Under the pieces are notes generated by a model. It was not told the origin of the DNA. It did no database searches and was given only the letters and a program-made list of their open reading frames with translations. From Phycisphaerales bacterium (GTDB taxonomy: Bacteria > Planctomycetota > Phycisphaerae > Phycisphaerales > UBA1924): a stretch of DNA of 64,000 bases. Shown piece after piece: positions 8,569 through 15,427 of this stretch. The first letter of the stretch is position 1. Each line of letters starts with the position of its first letter. A program made the position numbers and the translations under genes. The DNA lies in assembly GCA_040217175.1 (NCBI GenBank), contig JAVJNT010000002.1:682001-746000 (forward strand), read 5' to 3'.

Positions 8569-9069
8569 TCAGTCTTCGGCGTTGTCGGCGTCCATGTCGC
8601 CGAGCTGGCGGAAGCACGCCTCGTATCCAAGCAGCAGGTAGGCGGCAGCCTGAGCGCTCGCGTCCGAGTCGAGCGCTTCGGCCGAGACGTCGACCGGCGA
8701 GCGAAACGTGAACAGCATGTCGTCCGAGCGGAAGTGCTCGAACGTCGGACGCGGGCCCTCGTAGCCCAGGTCGACCATCTCCTCTTCGATCAACTCGTCC
8801 AGCTTGTCACCCGTGTGAACCAGATCGGCCTCGATCGACTCGCTCTGCCAGCGGTCGGCCATCTCGAGCGCCACCCACACGCGACCGCCGTCCCACCGCA
8901 CGCGGTAGTACGCCTCCTCGGCCGACCCATCGGCCAGGCAGTCGAGCCGGTTGTTGATGATCTGGCACGACGCGAAGACGCCCGCCTCATTGGCTCGCGC
9001 ACGGAGGTTCTCCAGCAGCGCGGAGAAGGCGGGCGGCGCGGAACTCGACGTCGATCCAGGCTGAGGCAT
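8569..9069 (-). CDS. Conserved-looking hypothetical protein
   Basis: This 166-residue soluble protein has no signal peptide or membrane segment. It shows a mixed helix/strand pattern: an N-terminal helix (SALLENLRARANE), a strand pair around VRWDGGRVWVALEM, an acidic middle (LDELIEEEMVDLGYEG) and a C-terminal helix (AQAAAYLLLGYEACFRQLG). The layout resembles small alpha/beta chaperone-like or YbjN-like folds, but I cannot assign a family. The ATG at 9069 is supported by GGAGG just upstream; longer frames lack this. It is divergent from tRNA-Leu and convergent with the gene at 8248. Confidence 0.7.
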   Translation of the reverse strand: MPQPGSTSSSAPPAFSALLENLRARANEAGVFASCQIINNRLDCLADGSAEEAYYRVRWDGGRVWVALEMADRWQSESIEADLVHTGDKLDELIEEEMVDLGYEGPRPTFEHFRSDDMLFTFRSPVDVSAEALDSDASAQAAAYLLLGYEACFRQLGDMDADNAED

Positions 9070-9198
9070 GGGCCCTCCGGGTGTGGAATGCGGGTCTCTC
9101 GCGGGCCTCTGGTCGTCCCGCGGCGCGATCGTACGCTCGACAGCGGGCGGCCTGCCCGCTATCCTCACCCCGCGCCGGGTTTCCCGGCCTCGCCCCAC

Positions 9199-9282
9199 GC
9201 CCAGGTGGCGGAACTGGCAGACGCGCTACCTTGAGGTGGTAGTCCTGGAAACAGGGTGGAGGTTCGAGTCCTCTCCTGGGCA
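9199..9282 (+). tRNA. tRNA-Leu (anticodon GAG)
   Basis: The acceptor stem pairs GCCCAGG (9199-9205) with CCTGGGC (9275-9281), and A9282 is the discriminator. The anticodon stem CTACC/GGTAG encloses the loop TTGAGGT, giving anticodon GAG (9233-9235), which reads CUC/CUU leucine codons. A long variable arm (GTCCTGGAAACAGG region) is as expected for leucine, and the T-loop has GGTTCGAGTCC. CCA is not encoded. Confidence 0.95.
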
Positions 9283-9419
9283 TTCATTCCCGCTCGGCGG
9301 CGCGTCCGATAGCCGCCGCACCGATACGACCAGCACGACCCGTTCAGATGAAACTCGGCCGCGATCCGGCCGATGCTTGGATATCGGTCCGCGATGTCGG
9401 CCGACGGAGGGCTCGTTGC

Positions 9420-10280
9420 ATGTCGCAGACGCCAGTAGCCGCACAGGCCAGGGCCACGATCACGGGCGAACAGTTCCAGGCCCTGGCCGAGCTCGTCGCC
9501 GATCGCTCGGGCCTGGTCCTCGCCATCAACCGGCAGACGGAGCTGACGCCCTCGTTGCTGGCGCGCGTCGACGAGCTCGGGCTCGAGAGCTTCGCCCAGT
9601 ACCTCACGCTGCTGACGACGGGCCCGCTGCGCAACGACGAGTTCCAGTCGCTCCTTCCGCGCCTCAGCCCGAGCGATGACTCGTTCTTCGGCCACGAGCA
9701 GCAGCTCGGCACCTTCGAGGCCTCGCTGCTGCCGCAGATGCTCGAATCGCGCCGCGACACTCGTCGCCTTCGGATCTTCTGTGCCGCCTGCGGGACGGGC
9801 CGAGACGCCTACACGCTGGCGATGATCATCCACCGCACGCTGGGCGTCCGCATCATGGACTGGTGCGTGGAGATCTACGGCTGCGACCTGCACCGGCAGA
9901 GCATCGACGTCGCCGAGCGAGGCGTCTTCGACGCCGATGGCGTGCAGTCCGTGCCAGAGGTCATGAGGCTGCGCTACTTCTCGCAGCACGAGGGTCGGTA
10001 CGCGGTCAGCGACGAGATCACGCAGATGCTCGGCTTCGAGGCCATCGACCTCCGTGATCGGGCGGGCATCGGCCGGCACGGCCGGTGGGACGCCATCGTG
10101 TGCCGCGACACGCTCGGCGGCTTCGACGAGCGCTCGCGTGCGGGCATTCTCGGGATGTTCCACGAGGTGCTTGCAGACGACGGCGTGCTGCTCGTCGGCG
10201 AGACCGAGATCCTGCCACCCGAGCAACAGGCATTCACGCCCCTGCCCGATCGCAGGCTCGCGGGCTATCGAAAGGCCTGA
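9420..10280 (+). CDS. CheR-type methyltransferase-like protein, divergent
   Basis: The protein resembles CheR, which methylates glutamates on chemoreceptors using SAM. Of 286 residues, about 15-90 match the CheR helical N-domain and 115-280 a Rossmann methyltransferase domain. Motif I reads CAACGTGRDAYTLAM (121 on; CheR usually SAACSTGEEPYSLAM), and CRDTLGGFD stands where CheR has CRNVLIYFD. The catalytic-region motif NETxFFR is replaced by SDDSFFG (about 85-91), losing the Arg and the Asn-Glu-Thr. That suggests altered or lost activity. GGAGGG precedes the ATG at 9420 by nine bases. No chemoreceptor or Che gene is nearby. It may have been recruited to another two-component-like or scaffold role. 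Confidence 0.75.
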   Translation: MSQTPVAAQARATITGEQFQALAELVADRSGLVLAINRQTELTPSLLARVDELGLESFAQYLTLLTTGPLRNDEFQSLLPRLSPSDDSFFGHEQQLGTFEASLLPQMLESRRDTRRLRIFCAACGTGRDAYTLAMIIHRTLGVRIMDWCVEIYGCDLHRQSIDVAERGVFDADGVQSVPEVMRLRYFSQHEGRYAVSDEITQMLGFEAIDLRDRAGIGRHGRWDAIVCRDTLGGFDERSRAGILGMFHEVLADDGVLLVGETEILPPEQQAFTPLPDRRLAGYRKA

Positions 10281-10308
10281 GCAGGCAGCGTTTCCCGGCA
10301 CCAATGGA

Positions 10309-10340
10309 GCACGCCCGTCCCACGTCTGGGCCGGGCGTGC
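10309..10340. other. Inverted repeat between convergent genes
   Basis: GCACGCCCG (10309-10317) and CGGGCGTGC (10332-10340) form 9-bp arms around a 14-nt loop between the ends of the CheR-like gene and the coiled-coil gene. No T-run follows on either strand, so terminator activity is uncertain. Confidence 0.35.
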
Positions 10341-10403
10341 GGAGGACACAAGGCGCCGGTCCGCCTCTCGGCGAAGGGCACGTCTCTCGTCGCTGGCTGG
10401 GGC

Positions 10404-10679
10404 TTACTCGCCCGACTCTTCGCCGGCCGAACGGGCCAGCATGTCGCGCAGGTAGCGGTTCTCGCGGCGGGTGGCCTCGAGATCGAACACGAGGTACTTC
10501 ACGCTGAGGCGGAGGTAGTCGAGGGACTCCTGCATCTCGCCGATGGCCTTCTTCACCCGATCGTGGCGGGTCTTGGTCTCGTCGGCGAGCTTGCGGAGGC
10601 GATCGCGCTCGCCCTGGGGCATGTCGTTGATCTTCGTCAGAAGCTCGCCCAGGCGGGCGTGGAAGTCGCGATCGTTCAT
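10404..10679 (-). CDS. Small coiled-coil protein
   Basis: This 91-residue cytoplasmic protein is predicted almost entirely helical, with heptad-like spacing of Leu and charged residues (ELLTKINDMPQGERDRLRKLADETK, then EMQESLDYLRLSVKYLVFDLEATRRENRYL). No catalytic motif is visible and I do not recognise the family. The ATG at 10679 is supported by GGAGG upstream. A clear terminator for the upstream gene (10808-10840) means this gene needs its own promoter in 10680-10807. It could be a small structural or regulatory adaptor. Confidence 0.72.
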   Translation of the reverse strand: MNDRDFHARLGELLTKINDMPQGERDRLRKLADETKTRHDRVKKAIGEMQESLDYLRLSVKYLVFDLEATRRENRYLRDMLARSAGEESGE

Positions 10680-10807
10680 GGTGTCCTCCGTCGATCGAGT
10701 CTCAGGTTGTGGTCCGCCCCCGCGGCCTGTGCCAGGAACAGATACAACCGCCGCGCCGGCGTGCCACACGCCGGCGTCCGACCAGGCATCTCTTGCGCTT
10801 TGTCCTG

Positions 10808-10840
10808 TAAAAACCGCCCCAGCGCTTCGCCAGGGCAGTT
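10808..10840 (-). terminator. Rho-independent terminator of the DUF3553 gene
   Basis: Read leftward, AACTGCCC (10840-10833) pairs with GGGCGGTT (10819-10812) with one T-G wobble, and the inner bases TGGCG/CGCTG extend the stem over a three-base loop. A run of five T residues follows at once. It lies about 70 bp beyond the stop of the gene at 10909-11475. Confidence 0.75.
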
Positions 10841-10908
10841 CTCGGTCCGTCTATTTCGATCGGGAAAGCTGGGCGATTCCGCGGGCTCGTGGGGGCCGTG
10901 GTGCGGTG

Positions 10909-11475
10909 TCAACGCCGGACGTTGCGTCCGCGCAACACGTCCTGGGCGTCGTTGGGCATCGACAACGCGATCCGGCGGAACTCGGCCTCGTTCTCGCGCT
11001 TCATCTGGCGGCCCAACTCGCGGAGGTGTTCCTCCAGGCCGCGACGGAAGCGGGCGAAGCTGTCCTCGATCTCGTGGCGGGGCAGCTCCGATAACGGATC
11101 GACCAGCCCCGTCTGCATCGCCGCCCAGTCGACGAGCGAGCCGCCGCGCCCATTGAAGCGGAAGAGGGCCCCCGTGTCCTTGAATCGGTCCTCGAGCGGC
11201 CGAAGCGCATCGCGGATGGGCTCGGGCAGGGCGACCATCTTGGCCTGGAGGGCGGCGGGCTGGAGGTTGACCGGGCCGTCGGCGGTCGCGGCCAGCGCGG
11301 GCGAATCGATGACCTCGCGGACGCCCGCCCGCGCGAAGCGGATGCGGACCTTGCGGGTCGGCTCGCCGTCGACGATAGTCGAGATGATCGACAGGACCTC
11401 GCCGTGGCCCCACTCTGGACGGGTCGCCAGGCGGACCCGGTCGCCCTTCTTCACTTCTGCCACGCTGCTGGACAC
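10909..11475 (-). CDS. DUF3553 domain protein
   Basis: The N-terminus (about residues 8-45, KKGDRVRLATRPEWGHGEVLSI) matches the small beta-barrel DUF3553 type seen in some nucleic-acid enzymes, where it may bind nucleic acid or protein. The remaining about 140 residues are largely helical and charged, with a Phe/Arg-rich segment (FRRGLEEHLRELGRQMKREN) near 145-165. The start is GTG at 11475, with GGAGGG six to eleven bases upstream. The 188-residue protein has no membrane segment. Its gene is divergent from rpoZ, about 170 bp away, and ends at a good terminator. The exact role is unknown. Confidence 0.75.
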   Translation of the reverse strand: MSSSVAEVKKGDRVRLATRPEWGHGEVLSIISTIVDGEPTRKVRIRFARAGVREVIDSPALAATADGPVNLQPAALQAKMVALPEPIRDALRPLEDRFKDTGALFRFNGRGGSLVDWAAMQTGLVDPLSELPRHEIEDSFARFRRGLEEHLRELGRQMKRENEAEFRRIALSMPNDAQDVLRGRNVRR

Positions 11476-11643
11476 CCCTTGCCCTCCTCGCCTTGGGTCG
11501 ACCCAGTGGGTCTGGGGGCCGATGGTAGCGGCCCAGAGCGCCCGCGGGCGGGCCTATCATTGTGATCGACCCCAACGACATCCCGCACCGTCCGGCGAAC
11601 CGGGCGCGTGCTGCTCGCATGCCATCGGGAGCCCCCAACCCCC

Positions 11644-11898
11644 ATGATCGAAGCCCTCAAGAGCAACGAGATCGCCTCCAAGGTCGGCGGCCGATTCAAG
11701 CTGACCGTGCTCATCCAGCGCCGCCTCGTCGAGCTGCTCGACGGCTCGCGCCCGCTCGTGGATCGCAACGGCCGCAGCGACCTCGAAGTGGTGATCGAAG
11801 AGATCATGCAGGACAAGATCACGCTCGAGTTCGCCGAGCCGCAGGCCGCCGAGGAACTGCCCCCGGCCCCGACGCGCTCGCAGGAAGCCCTGCTCTAA
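11644..11898 (+). CDS. rpoZ: RNA polymerase omega subunit-like protein
   Basis: Omega helps assemble RNA polymerase by chaperoning the beta-prime subunit. The 84-residue protein shows the family core: a helix with IASKVGGRFKLTVLIQRRLVELL (residues 8-30), then a linker and a second helix with DLEVVIEEIMQDKI (about 41-56). The usual KVxNRFxLVxxAxxRARQL motif is recognisable although diverged. The acidic/Pro tail fits. Position strongly supports the call: rpoZ is commonly followed by the coaBC (dfp) gene, and here coaC starts 12 bp later. GGGAG precedes the ATG at 11644. Confidence 0.8.
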   Translation: MIEALKSNEIASKVGGRFKLTVLIQRRLVELLDGSRPLVDRNGRSDLEVVIEEIMQDKITLEFAEPQAAEELPPAPTRSQEALL

Positions 11899-11910
11899 CG
11901 CTCCCTCGCG

Positions 11911-12489
11911 ATGACCAGCCAGCCGACCCCTGACCTGACCGGCCGCCGCGTGTTCATCGGCGTGACCGGGGGCATCGCTGCGTACAAGACTGCCACGGTC
12001 GTCAGCAGGCTGAGCCAGCGCGGCTGCGACGTGCGCGTCGCGATGACCGAGGCCGCCACGCGCTTCGTCCCGCCGCTCACTTTCGAGGCCCTCAGCGGGC
12101 ATCCGGTCGTCACTGGCATCTGGGACCATCACGACCCGGGCGACGTGCAGCACGTGAACCTGGCCGACCGCTGCGAGGTGGCGCTGGTCGCGCCGTGCAC
12201 GATGGACTGCCTCGCTCGGCTGGCGCACGGCCACGCGAGCGATCCGGTGACCCTCATCCTCAGCGCGATGGATCGCGCGAAGGTCCAGGTGCTGCTCGCG
12301 CCCTCGATGAACAGCGTGATGCTTGCCCAGCCGAGCACGCAGCGCAACCTCCGGCAACTGCGCGACGACGGGTACCACGTGCTCGACGCCGAGAGCGGCT
12401 GGCAGGCGTGCCGCCACGTCGGGCCGGGGCGGATGCCCGAGCCCGAGACGCTGATCGAGGTCGTCGCCGAGGCGCTCGCCAGGACCTAG
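11911..12489 (+). CDS. coaC: Phosphopantothenoylcysteine decarboxylase (CoaC domain only)
   Basis: CoaC is an FMN enzyme that decarboxylates phosphopantothenoylcysteine in coenzyme A synthesis. The 192-residue protein has the N-terminal flavoprotein motif VTGGIAAYK (about 18-26), the catalytic His in VQHVNLAD (about 75-82), the substrate-binding PxMN motif as APSMNSVMLAQP (about 130-141) and an ACRHVGPGRMPEP loop that includes the conserved Cys and Gly-Pro-Gly. The usual fused C-terminal CoaB synthetase domain is absent, so CoaB must be elsewhere. It is 12 bp behind rpoZ, an order widely seen in bacteria. A related flavoprotein of the HFCD family cannot be fully excluded. Confidence 0.87.
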   Translation: MTSQPTPDLTGRRVFIGVTGGIAAYKTATVVSRLSQRGCDVRVAMTEAATRFVPPLTFEALSGHPVVTGIWDHHDPGDVQHVNLADRCEVALVAPCTMDCLARLAHGHASDPVTLILSAMDRAKVQVLLAPSMNSVMLAQPSTQRNLRQLRDDGYHVLDAESGWQACRHVGPGRMPEPETLIEVVAEALART

Positions 12490-12492
12490 GGC

Positions 12493-13485
12493 CTACGAGT
12501 CTTCGCCCTCGGGCTCGCTCGGCCCGACGTAGACCACGATGTCGCCGCGACCCCTGTCCTCGTCTGCCAGTTCCTCGCTCCAGCGGTCGACCATGACGAT
12601 CGTGAGCACGTCGGCGCCCGGGCGCTGCTGCTTGAGGTACTCGACGGTGGCGCCGTCGAACGCGACGTGGAAGCGGCCGATGACCAGCGCCACCGGCTCG
12701 TGCCCGGCCCGCAGCGCGTCGGCCACGCTGTCGGCCATGGTCGCGTCCCACACGAGCTGGGCGCGCAAGAAGTCTGGCACGCTCATGCCGGGCTGGGCCT
12801 TGCCCGATTCGTCGCTCGAACGCATGCCGCCCATGATTTCGTTGAAGCGTTCGCGGTAGGCGTCGGGGCCTTCTTCGGTCGGAGGCAGCTCGAACATAGC
12901 GCGTTGCGCGGGCGTCATGGCGCGGAGGCGGTCGTAGCCATCCGTGCGCGCAAGGCGAACGTAGCGGCGCGGGGCGTTGGCGGCGATCACGACCCCGCCG
13001 GCGTCTTTCGTCGATTCGAACATCGCCTGGTGGGCGTCGGGAAAGTTCGACGCGCTTCGGCCGGCCTGCTTGACGAAGTCTTCCTCCTCGATCATGCCGG
13101 CGAGGTACTCGTCGATGGCGAGCTGCTGGTCACGCTCGAAGAACTCGAGGAGCAGGGCGGGCGTCTCATCGCGGTCGCGGACGCTAAGCATGTCCTTCCA
13201 GATGGCAGCGGCAACGGGCAGGCCGACGGGGTGGCCGTGGAGCTCGCCAAAGACGACGACGTCGCCACTCTGAGCGGCGTCGAACAACTCCATCACATCG
13301 ATTGGATCTCCGGTCGCTCCATTGAAGACCTTGACCTGCTCGTATTGGTCGAGCTGGGAAAACGTCTCGTAAGGCATTTTGGGCTTGATCGTCGGCCCTA
13401 GCGGACTGAACACGCCACAGCCGCCGGAAGCGAGCCCGATCAACGTGAAGACTGCCAAGACCGCAACGCGTGTGTGAGCTGGCAT
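12493..13485 (-). CDS. ChaN-like (haem-binding uptake) lipoprotein
   Basis: The protein looks like the ChaN/DUF399 family of lipoproteins linked to haem or iron uptake. The 330-residue precursor has a lipoprotein signal peptide with lipobox SGGC (C23), so it should be anchored in a membrane. Motifs are GELHGHP (about 69-75), an ALLLEFFERDQQ segment and RFHVAFDGATVEYL near residue 275. A shorter Lys/Glu/Asp-rich tail follows. The ATG at 13485 has GGGAG five bases upstream, and the signal peptide begins there. It ends three bases from the coaC stop (convergent) and is divergent from the EamA gene. Confidence 0.75.
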   Translation of the reverse strand: MPAHTRVAVLAVFTLIGLASGGCGVFSPLGPTIKPKMPYETFSQLDQYEQVKVFNGATGDPIDVMELFDAAQSGDVVVFGELHGHPVGLPVAAAIWKDMLSVRDRDETPALLLEFFERDQQLAIDEYLAGMIEEEDFVKQAGRSASNFPDAHQAMFESTKDAGGVVIAANAPRRYVRLARTDGYDRLRAMTPAQRAMFELPPTEEGPDAYRERFNEIMGGMRSSDESGKAQPGMSVPDFLRAQLVWDATMADSVADALRAGHEPVALVIGRFHVAFDGATVEYLKQQRPGADVLTIVMVDRWSEELADEDRGRGDIVVYVGPSEPEGEDS

Positions 13486-13586
13486 GCATTCTCCCTGCGC
13501 AAGCGTGAAGACCGAGGTCTGATCCGGGCCTCCTGTTCTATGCTCCGGATTCGCGTTCCGCCGCCCCACCGCCGGAGTTCCCCCCC

Positions 13587-14603
13587 TTGGACCCCACCTT
13601 TTACGCCGGCTTCGCAGCCGGGCTCGTCACCAGCCTGCTGTGGGCGCTGACGAGCCTGTGCTTTGCCGCGGGCGGGCGGCGGATCGGGCCCACGCTGGTC
13701 AACGGGCTGCGGCTGTACGTGGCCATCCTGCTGCTCACGGGCATGGTGTGGATCACGACGGGCGAGCCGTGGCCCGTCCTGAGCGATCGGCAGTTCATCC
13801 TGCTGGCGGCGTCGTCGCTGGTGGGCATCGTCATCGGCGACCAGGCGCTGTTTACCGCGTTCGTCGACATCGGCCCGCGTCTGAGCCTGCTCATGATGAG
13901 CACGGCCCCGATCTGGGCGGCCGTGCTGGGGTGGCTGGTGCTGGGCGAGTCGCTGGCCTGGCCGGCCCTGGTGGGCATCGCCGTCACCATCGCGGGCGTG
14001 GCATGGGTCATCATGGAACGTCCGACGATGAAGGCCGACGAACGGGCCCACCCCCACCGCGTGCGCGGCATCGTGCTGGCCCTGGTCGGCTCGATGTGCC
14101 AGGGCGGCGGGCTGCTCATCAGCAAGGCCGGCATGGGCCACGGCTGGCTCGAGCCCGAGGATCACCTGGGCCCGCTTCCGGCCACGCAGGTGCGCATCGC
14201 GGTTGCGATCGTGTGCATGACGCCCGTACTGATCGCCCGTTGGCGGTTCCAGGCCGGGCGCAACGCGCCCAAGATCCCGCCCCGCACGCTGAAGATCGGG
14301 CTGGCCTTCACGGCCCTCGGGGCATTCGTCGGCCCGTTCCTGGGCATGTGGATGAGCCTGGTGACGGCCGACCTGACGCCCGTGGCGGTCGCCCAGACGC
14401 TGTGCTCATTGGCGCCGGTGATGATCCTGCCGATGGTGGCCTGGAGCGGCGACCGGGTCTCGCCCCGGGCCGTGCTGGGGGCGTGCGTGGCGGTGGGCGG
14501 CGTGGCCATCCTGGCGTTGCTTCCCGCGATCTTGCCCGAAAGCTGGACGAAGTCTGGGCCCGCGCGTGAGTCGGAGGCCTCGCCTGCGCTGGACGGAGGA
14601 TGA
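13587..14603 (+). CDS. EamA/DMT-family transporter
   Basis: This 338-residue protein has ten predicted membrane helices arranged as two EamA repeats: residues about 4-147 (ending IMERP) and 155-315. The loop between them is charged. Members export or import amino acids, nucleotide sugars or other small molecules; the substrate cannot be read from sequence. The Trp/Ala/Gly-rich helices and an internal GDQALFTAF segment at the end of helix 3 fit the family. Translation appears to start at TTG (13587), preceded by GGAG. A 37-bp gap and a 26-bp palindrome separate it from the ECF sigma gene. Confidence 0.85.
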   Translation: MDPTFYAGFAAGLVTSLLWALTSLCFAAGGRRIGPTLVNGLRLYVAILLLTGMVWITTGEPWPVLSDRQFILLAASSLVGIVIGDQALFTAFVDIGPRLSLLMMSTAPIWAAVLGWLVLGESLAWPALVGIAVTIAGVAWVIMERPTMKADERAHPHRVRGIVLALVGSMCQGGGLLISKAGMGHGWLEPEDHLGPLPATQVRIAVAIVCMTPVLIARWRFQAGRNAPKIPPRTLKIGLAFTALGAFVGPFLGMWMSLVTADLTPVAVAQTLCSLAPVMILPMVAWSGDRVSPRAVLGACVAVGGVAILALLPAILPESWTKSGPARESEASPALDGG

Positions 14604-14639
14604 TGGCCACTCCCTCTCGACAGGCCGACGGGCGAGCAG

Positions 14640-14665
14640 CCCGTGTTCGGGCACCCGAACACGGG
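14640..14665. promoter_or_regulatory. 26-bp perfect palindrome upstream of ECF sigma gene
   Basis: Two 12-bp arms (14640-14651 and 14654-14665), CCCGTGTTCGGG and CCCGAACACGGG, are perfect complements separated by only CA. A two-base loop is unfavourable for an RNA hairpin, so a protein-binding dyad fits better than a terminator. It lies 60 bp before the ECF sigma start codon and 37 bp after the EamA stop. The arms are GC-rich and no T-run follows. Confidence 0.6.
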
Positions 14666-14725
14666 GGGAAACGCGAAGCCGTCGGTTACAATCCCCTGGG
14701 CAGGAGGCTCCGGGGGGAATCGACC

Positions 14726-15400
14726 ATGATCCAGGACCAATCGGACCGGGACGGTTCGGGCGATGCGGCGGCGGACCCGTGCGAAGCGCTGCTTGCGCGA
14801 GCGATGAAGGGCGACCGCGCCGCGATCATCGACCTGCTGGAGGACTGCGCGCCCATGCTGCGTGGGAGGCTGGAGGGCAAGATCCCGCCACAGCTCCGGG
14901 TGACCATCGAGGCCGACGACGTGCTGCAGGTGACCTACATCGAGGTCGTCGGGCGCATGTCGCAGTTCAAGACCGGCGGCATGAGCGGCTTCCGCGCCTG
15001 GGTCTCGCGCGTGGCCGAGAACAACCTGCTCGACGCCATCCGCTCGGCCCACGCGGCCAAGCGGCCCGACCCTGCCAAGCGCGCGCACTCGCCGCGGAAC
15101 GCCGACGACTCGGCGGCCACGCTCATTGATGTGCTGGCGGGCGATAGCAAGGCCACGCCCTCGCGATTCGTCGCGCGCGGCGAGGCAGTCATGGCGATGG
15201 AGCGCATGCTCGCAACGCTTCCGGCCGACTACGCCAAGGTCATCCGGCTGTACGACCTCGCCGGGCATCCGGTGGAGGAAGTGGCCAAAGAAATGGGCCG
15301 GTCGACCGGGGCCATCTTCATGCTCCGCGCTCGCGCACACGACCGGCTCCGCGAGGCCATGGGCGACGAAGAGCAGTACTTCTCCCGCCCGGGCGGTTGA
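14726..15400 (+). CDS. ECF-type RNA polymerase sigma factor
   Basis: The protein directs RNA polymerase to a specific set of promoters in response to a signal. Of 224 residues, about 20-110 form region 2 (IEADDVLQVTYIEVV and FRAWVSRVAENNLLDAIR, the core-binding and -10 part) and about 155-215 form region 4 (MLATLPADYAKVIRLYDL, then VEEVAKEMGRSTGAIFMLRARAHDRL, a helix-turn-helix). The ATG at 14726 has a GGGGGGAA stretch upstream; longer frames read through the palindrome. A Ser/Thr kinase gene follows at 28 bp with no anti-sigma factor in between. In planctomycetes this pairing is widespread, and the kinase is thought to control the sigma factor. Confidence 0.9.
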   Translation: MIQDQSDRDGSGDAAADPCEALLARAMKGDRAAIIDLLEDCAPMLRGRLEGKIPPQLRVTIEADDVLQVTYIEVVGRMSQFKTGGMSGFRAWVSRVAENNLLDAIRSAHAAKRPDPAKRAHSPRNADDSAATLIDVLAGDSKATPSRFVARGEAVMAMERMLATLPADYAKVIRLYDLAGHPVEEVAKEMGRSTGAIFMLRARAHDRLREAMGDEEQYFSRPGG

Positions 15401-15427
15401 CACCCCACTCACGACGGACGCTGCTGC

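Noticed and set aside
9290-9320. Inverted repeat CGGCGGC/GCCGCCG after tRNA-Leu
   Set aside because: There is no T-run and it is a short GC-rich repeat in a GC-rich genome, so a terminator cannot be claimed.
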